A stretch of DNA of 7,144 bases, taken from Lonsdalea quercina subsp. quercina (lineage in GTDB: Bacteria; Pseudomonadota; Gammaproteobacteria; Enterobacterales; Enterobacteriaceae). Both the position numbers and the translations under genes were made by a program. This document shows, piece after piece, positions 7,001 through 7,144 of the stretch (position 1 is the stretch's first letter; the number at the start of each line of letters is the position of its first letter). The notes beneath the pieces are model-generated. The model searched no databases, was not told where the DNA came from, and saw only the letters and a list, made by a program, of their open reading frames with translations. The DNA lies in assembly GCF_000688655.1 (NCBI RefSeq), contig NZ_JIBO01000006.1, positions 472,891 to 480,034 on the forward strand, given 5' to 3'.

Positions 7001-7144
7001 AACGCGCGATAAAACATAGGAAGTCTGGGAAAGACGTGATGAGGACTAACAAAAACTTGCCGTTAACGACGAGAGGGGAACGGGTCAGTCACTCCCGAAG
7101 TCTGTGCAAATACCCGCACGGCCGACGCCGGTTCTGTGTAGCCG

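Larger units (their letters stand above)
6710..7144. other. about 435 bases without a supported gene, upstream of the rlmL promoter
   Basis: I recognise no protein, tRNA, rRNA or insertion sequence here. Short open frames exist but none has a convincing ribosome binding site or a recognisable product. A 67-codon minus-strand frame (6946-6743) starts MMTAHRLFNRRFVWLVPGYS. A 37-codon plus-strand frame (6737-6850) starts MVLAMSGRAETILEYHDAYT. A plus-strand ATG frame runs from 7039 off the right edge (MRTNKNLPLTTRGERVSHSR). A minus-strand frame enters at the right edge and ends with TAA at 7065-7063 (last residues SGVTDPFPSRR). Divergent ycbX, beside rlmL in E. coli, is not recognisable in any frame. 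The stretch holds the inverted repeats listed separately. It may be a long regulatory spacer, decayed gene remnants, or the end of an unseen gene at the right edge. Confidence 0.6.

Noticed and set aside
1..7144. CRISPR array, insertion sequence, tRNA, toxin-antitoxin or defence system
   Set aside because: No direct-repeat array, transposase frame, tRNA-like cloverleaf or defence-type domain was seen. The four genes are standard conserved enterobacterial loci.

Overview
The window is a chromosomal housekeeping segment from an enterobacterium (Enterobacterales). Four minus-strand genes are read from right to left in the order rlmL (rlmKL), uup, pqiA, pqiB. This is the same order and orientation as in Escherichia coli, and all four proteins align with the E. 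coli proteins along their length, judged from memory. The divergence is more than expected for Escherichia or Salmonella. I would guess the Pectobacteriaceae side (Dickeya, Pectobacterium, Brenneria or Sodalis-like), but that placement is inference only.

From right to left: 7144-6710 holds no gene I can support. A consensus-like sigma70 promoter at 6709-6682 precedes rlmL (6647-4530), a fused double 23S rRNA methyltransferase. Four bases later uup (4525-2606) encodes a two-domain ABC-F ATPase. A 62-base gap with an imperfect hairpin leads to pqiA (2543-1302), a multi-pass inner-membrane protein with zinc-ribbon-like cysteine pairs. Thirteen bases later pqiB (1288 to the left edge) starts at TTG and is cut by the window after 429 codons. 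It encodes the inner-membrane-anchored triple-MCE protein that forms a tunnel towards the outer membrane.

The tight spacing suggests two transcription or translation units, rlmL-uup and pqiA-pqiB(-pqiC beyond the window), with possible read-through. The first serves the ribosome: RlmKL modifies 23S rRNA and Uup is a translation-associated and DNA-associated ABC-F ATPase. The second serves the envelope: PqiA and PqiB belong to a lipid-trafficking system between the membranes.

I found no clear novel system. The least explained part is the roughly 430 bases upstream of the rlmL promoter. The ycbX gene that sits divergently beside rlmL in E. coli is not recognisable there. Instead there are several short inverted repeats and a few short, unconvincing reading frames.
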